Shown here piece after piece: positions 14,812 to 17,047 of a stretch of 17,047 bases of DNA. This stretch comes from Dehalococcoidia bacterium (lineage in GTDB: Bacteria; Chloroflexota; Dehalococcoidia; Lucifugimonadales; SHYF01). The stretch spans positions 1 through 17,047 of the forward strand of contig SHYF01000014.1 of the NCBI GenBank assembly GCA_009692985.1, read 5' to 3'. Each line of letters opens with the position of its first letter. The stretch's first letter is position 1. Below the pieces are notes generated by a model. It did no database searches. It worked only from the letters and a program-made list of their open reading frames with translations, and was not told the DNA's origin. Position numbers and translations under genes: made by a program.

Positions 14812-14906
14812 CTAGCAGGGTGACGAAGAACTCTTTCGACCATCCCCCAGACCCCCACCAAAGGGGCTTCGCCCCTCTGGGCTCCCCTTTTTCAGCAACC
14901 TGCTAA
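14812..14906 (+). repeat. Dispersed palindromic element, copy 8 (internally deleted)
   Basis: The shortest copy, between CTAG (14812-14815) and CTAA (14903-14906), inside the rpsF-ssb gap. Termini are CAGGGTGACGAAGAACTC and TTTTTCAGCAACCTG. The central two palindromes are missing: the sequence jumps from ACCATCCCCC straight to AGACCCCCACC, as if deleted between two CCCCC runs. The third hairpin (14858-14880, loop around CTTCG) is intact. The right edge supplies the rpsF stop codon. Confidence 0.9.
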
Positions 14907-15190
14907 GTCTCCTTCTTCACCAACAGGTACCTGAGCACCTCGCTCCACAGTTTAAGGCTGGCTTCCAACTCTTTGGCAGCTTGGGGATCAACGGTGAACT
15001 CCGCCCGCAGGTAGTTCCCCTCTCGGAACCTTTGCAGCGGGTAGGCCAGCTTCTTCACGCCCCACTTATCCAGGTTACCAACTGTCCCGCCCCGCTGCGT
15101 GATAAATTGGCTGAACCGGTCGGTGATGCCTGTTACTCCTGCTTCATCCACCTCGGGACTCAACACTATAGCAAGTTCGTAGTCGCGCAA
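14903..15190 (-). CDS. rpsF: 30S ribosomal protein S6
   Basis: Small-subunit protein that dimerises with S18. The 95-residue product has the S6 pattern: RDYELAIVLSPEVDE at the N-terminus, FITQRGGTVGNLDKWGVKKLAYPLQRFREGNYLRAEF in the middle, and LKLWSEVLRYLLVKKE at the C-terminus. No ATG or GTG exists at the expected position. TTG at 15190 gives normal length, though the nearest AGGAG is 14 bases away, longer than usual. The frame stays open to 15331, but that extension is translated repeat DNA and is rejected. The TAG stop is formed by the edge of the element at 14812-14906. ssb and rpsR follow. Confidence 0.92.
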   Translation of the reverse strand: MRDYELAIVLSPEVDEAGVTGITDRFSQFITQRGGTVGNLDKWGVKKLAYPLQRFREGNYLRAEFTVDPQAAKELEASLKLWSEVLRYLLVKKET

Positions 15191-15216
15191 TGACGTTGTA
15201 CAGTCTCCTCTCTTCA

Positions 15217-15365
15217 ATAGCAGGGTGCAGAAAAACTCCTCCGACCATCCCCCTGACCCCATTCCTGGCCAGGAAGGGGGTGGAAAGCATATCTGGGGGA
15301 TGCCCCCAGACCCCCACCAAAGGGGTTTCACCCCTCTGGACTCCCATTTTTCAGCAGCCTGCTAG
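15217..15365 (+). repeat. Dispersed palindromic element, copy 9 (in the rpsF leader)
   Basis: Forward full-length copy between ATAG (15217-15220) and CTAG (15362-15365). Termini are CAGGGTGCAGAAAAACTCC and TTTTTCAGCAGCCTG. All three palindromes are present: TTCCTGGCCAGGAA, CTGGGGGATGCCCCCAG, and the hairpin at 15317-15339, which has a TTT-containing loop here. It lies between a candidate promoter (15404-15412) and rpsF, so it would be transcribed as part of the operon leader. Confidence 0.92.
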
Positions 15366-15403
15366 GGCGTATGCCCTTAGTATTCCTTGATTTGCTGCAG
15401 GGA

Positions 15404-15412
15404 ATTATAGCA
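15404..15412 (-). promoter_or_regulatory. Candidate extended -10 promoter for rpsF-ssb-rpsR
   Basis: On the - strand the sequence TGCTATAAT (15412-15404) is a perfect TGn-TATAAT extended -10. No good -35 hexamer lies 16-18 bp upstream, which extended -10 promoters tolerate. The predicted start near 15397 is about 207 nt upstream of the rpsF start codon and places element copy 9 inside the leader. The rest of the 15366-15493 gap holds nothing else I can name. Confidence 0.5.
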
Positions 15413-15493
15413 TGATTCGCAGGACGCCGCATCTGCCTGCGAACCACCAACCTGCCGCGGCTTCAAAAGCCCGCATCAGGAAAGAGCCGCCTG

Positions 15494-15642
15494 CTAGTAG
15501 GGTGTTGAAAAACTCCTTCGACCATCCCCCTTACCCCCTTCCTAGCCAGGAATGGGGTAATAGTTGGACCTGGGGGATGCCCCCAGACCCCCACCAAAGG
15601 GGCTTCGCCCCTCTGGACTCCCATTTTTCAGCCGCCTGTTAG
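15494..15642 (+). repeat. Dispersed palindromic element, copy 10
   Basis: Forward full-length copy between CTAG (15494-15497) and TTAG (15639-15642), immediately downstream of glyA. Termini are TAGGGTGTTGAAAAACTCC and TTTTTCAGCCGCCTG. It has CTGGGGGATGCCCCCAG and the hairpin at 15594-15616 (10-bp stem with one wobble, TTC loop), while the central palindrome is interrupted (CCTAGCCAGGAATGGGG). Its right edge forms the glyA stop codon. Confidence 0.92.
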
Positions 15643-16880
15643 TCCAGGCCAGGCACCTGGAAGCTGGACGTAAGCTCTAGCACGCCCTGGCGCACCTCCT
15701 CCTCCACCCGCGCATCGCCCACGTGGTTCAACACCTTTACGATGAAGCCGGCGACCCGCACCATCTCCTGGGGCCCCATTCCACGGCTGGACAGCGCCGG
15801 CGTCCCCAGGCGAAGGCCGCTGGTGACGCGCGGCGGCTGCGGATCGAATGGGATGGCGTTCTTGTTGACTGTGATATGTACGCGACCCAGAGCGTCCTCC
15901 GCTTGCTGGCCCGTGATGCCCGCTGGCGTCAGATCCACCAGCATCAGATGGTTGTCCGTGCCCCCCGAAACTATGCGCAGGCCACCATCCTCCAATGCTT
16001 TGGCCAGGGTATGGGCGTTTTCCACCACCCTGCGTCCGTACTCCGCGAACTCCGGCCTCAGTGCTTCGCCAAAGCAAACCGCCTTGGCGGCAATAGTGTG
16101 CATAAGGGGGCCGCCCTGAGTAAATGGAAACACCGAGCGGTCTATCTTCCTGGCCTGGTCCTGGTCGCACAGGATGAATGCTCCACGAGGGCCGCGCAGT
16201 GTCTTGTGGGTGGTAGATGTGACCACCTGGGCATATGGGAGACAGGATGGATGCGCCCCCGCGGCGATGAGTCCGGCAATGTGGGCTATGTCAACCATGA
16301 GCAGCGCCCCCACCTCGTCGGCAATCTGGCGAAAGCGCGGGAAATCTATGATCCGTGGATATGCGGTGGCCCCAGCCACAATGAGTTTGGGCCTATGCTC
16401 CTTGGCCAACCGCTCCACTTCACCGTAGTCTATGTGTTCCGTCTCCCGGCTGACACCGTAGGAGGCAAACTTGTACAGCTTGCCGGAGAAGTTCACCGGA
16501 CTGCCGTGACTCAGGTGGCCGCCCTGGTCCAGTCGCATCCCCAAGACCGTATCGCCGGGTTCCAGAAGGGCGAAGTAGGCCGCCATGTTGGCCTGAGCGC
16601 CGCTGTGGGGCTGCACGTTGGCATGAGACGCGTGAAACAGCTCCTTCAGACGGTCTATTGCCAGCTGCTCCGCCACATCCACATACTCGCACCCGCCGTA
16701 ATAGCGGTGGCCGGGGTAGCCTTCGGCGTACTTGTTTGTCATCACAGAGGCCTGGGCTTCCCGCACCGCGTGGCTGACGTAGTTCTCAGAGGCGATGAGG
16801 ACCAGGTTGCGGCGCTGGCGCATCTCCTCGTTCTCTAACGCCCGCGCCAGTTCAGGGTCCACTGTGTTCAAAATGCCCAT
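15639..16880 (-). CDS. glyA: Serine hydroxymethyltransferase
   Basis: PLP enzyme converting serine and tetrahydrofolate to glycine and methylene-THF, the main one-carbon source; folE elsewhere in the window feeds the same folate pool. The 413-residue protein is full length: LIASENYVS (28-36), [21 protein letters not shown] (48-68), [25 protein letters not shown], and the Schiff-base lysine Lys226 in [13 protein letters not shown]. The ATG at 16880 is preceded by AAAGGAG, which overlaps the TAA that would end an extended hpf product. The stop TAA (15639-15641) lies in the TTAG edge of element copy 10. Confidence 0.98.
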   Translation of the reverse strand: MGILNTVDPELARALENEEMRQRRNLVLIASENYVSHAVREAQASVMTNKYAEGYPGHRYYGGCEYVDVAEQLAIDRLKELFHASHANVQPHSGAQANMAAYFALLEPGDTVLGMRLDQGGHLSHGSPVNFSGKLYKFASYGVSRETEHIDYGEVERLAKEHRPKLIVAGATAYPRIIDFPRFRQIADEVGALLMVDIAHIAGLIAAGAHPSCLPYAQVVTSTTHKTLRGPRGAFILCDQDQARKIDRSVFPFTQGGPLMHTIAAKAVCFGEALRPEFAEYGRRVVENAHTLAKALEDGGLRIVSGGTDNHLMLVDLTPAGITGQQAEDALGRVHITVNKNAIPFDPQPPRVTSGLRLGTPALSSRGMGPQEMVRVAGFIVKVLNHVGDARVEEEVRQGVLELTSSFQVPGLD

Positions 16881-16894
16881 GGGCTGTTGCTCCT

Positions 16895-16936
16895 TTACCG
16901 CTCCGGCTCAATGACTGTGTAGCCGCCATCCCGTCA
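16895..16936 (-). other. In-frame TGA and 12-codon hpf-like extension
   Basis: After the TGA at 16936-16934 the same frame continues [12 protein letters not shown] and ends at TAA (16897-16895). This matches the family C-terminus (YRRxDGxYGLIEP), with the TGA standing in for the second arginine. A single CGA-to-TGA change would explain it. The final TAA overlaps the glyA ribosome binding site (TAAAGGAG), the normal geometry for the original end of the gene. It is either a recent nonsense mutation, a sequencing error, or a read-through site. Confidence 0.7.
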
Positions 16937-17047
16937 CCGGTAGATGACGTTGTACTGGCTGGTGGCGGCGTTGATGAAGAAAAAGAATTCGTGGCCCAGG
17001 AACTCCATCTGCGACGCCGCCTCCTCAACGCTCAGAGGCTTCATGGC
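16934..17047 (-). CDS. hpf: Ribosome hibernation promoting factor, C-terminal end (partial)
   Basis: The right edge of the window cuts this gene. The visible 37 codons read AMKPLSVEEAASQMEFLG then HEFFFFINAATSQYNVIYR, which is the C-terminal dimerisation domain of long-form HPF (family pattern KPMxxEEAxxQMxxLGHxFFxFxNAxTxxxNVVYRR). HPF dimerises and stores idle 70S ribosomes as 100S particles. The frame ends at a TGA (16936-16934), one residue into the normally conserved YRRxDG motif. This makes the product about 13 residues shorter than expected unless the stop is read through. Identification rests on this domain only. Confidence 0.85.
   Translation of the reverse strand, partial: AMKPLSVEEAASQMEFLGHEFFFFINAATSQYNVIYR

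Noticed and set aside
15191..15331. In-frame N-terminal extension of rpsF
   Set aside because: The extension is translated element copy 9 (for example PPPSWPGMGSGGWSEEFF) and is unlike S6. The S6 fold starts at the TTG at 15190.
15475..15497. AGAGCCGCCTGCTAG before copy 10 as the right end of a further copy
   Set aside because: It matches the last 12-15 bases of a right end and might be a remnant, but there is no further similarity to support a separate copy.
1..15642. The repeated units as a CRISPR array or integron-type cassettes
   Set aside because: Copies are dispersed between unrelated housekeeping genes, vary in length and orientation, lack regular spacers, and have no cas or integrase gene nearby.
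14812..15642. Element hairpins as ordinary rho-independent terminators
   Set aside because: The stems are GC-rich, but the T5 runs lie about 11 or more bases from the nearest stem, and two copies sit within or ahead of the rpsF operon. Termination is possible but not shown by sequence.
15723..16838. Long + strand open frame (371 codons) opposite glyA
   Set aside because: It lies wholly antisense to an unmistakable glyA, and its translation is low-complexity with no family resemblance.

Overview
This is about 17 kb of a moderately high-GC bacterial chromosome, densely packed with housekeeping genes. Gene content and style (rpsF-ssb-rpsR without rplI, fused hisIE, class IV ilvE, a cysteine-containing S18, several TTG/GTG starts, a membrane-anchored SurA/PpiC foldase) would fit a Chloroflexota lineage such as Dehalococcoidia. 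That placement is an inference and was not tested by any search. No rRNA, tRNA, CRISPR array, phage gene or transposase gene was seen.

Layout. The first 3 kb is on the + strand: hisIE (histidine biosynthesis), ilvE (branched-chain transamination), a small membrane protein, and a PAP2-fold membrane protein translated from an overlapping start. Everything from 3.08 kb onward is on the - strand. In transcription order, from the right edge: the end of hpf (ribosome hibernation factor), glyA, rpsF, ssb, rpsR, a PpiC/SurA-type foldase, hom, thrC, folE, a GNAT_6 acyltransferase, a family-4 glycosyltransferase, a DEAD-box RNA helicase, a class I/II aminotransferase and a PIG-L-type deacetylase. hom and thrC are consecutive threonine-pathway genes. 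thrC-folE-GNAT-GT4 is tightly spaced, with an ATGA stop/start overlap between folE and the GNAT gene. rpsF-ssb-rpsR is the classical S6/SSB/S18 cluster.

The most unusual content lies between the genes. At least ten copies and one relic of a 95-187 bp element together fill about 8% of the window. Each recognisable copy is bounded by imperfect terminal inverted repeats (consensus CAGGNTGNTGAAAAA), abuts a TA-containing tetramer (mostly CTAG, TTAG or CTAA) on each side, and in full-length form carries three successive GC-rich palindromes. It looks like a non-autonomous, MITE-like family. Six genes (ilvE, the PAP2 gene, the PIG-L gene, hom, rpsF, glyA) have their stop codon formed by the TA tetramer at an element edge, and one copy ends two convergent genes at once. 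Another copy lies in the leader of the rpsF operon, another between rpsF and ssb, and another abuts the hisIE start codon.

Two coding anomalies also stand out. The hpf reading frame has an in-frame TGA exactly where the family normally has an arginine, followed by 12 more family-like codons before a TAA. The PAP2-fold protein keeps the surroundings of its active-site motifs but has lost both expected catalytic histidines.
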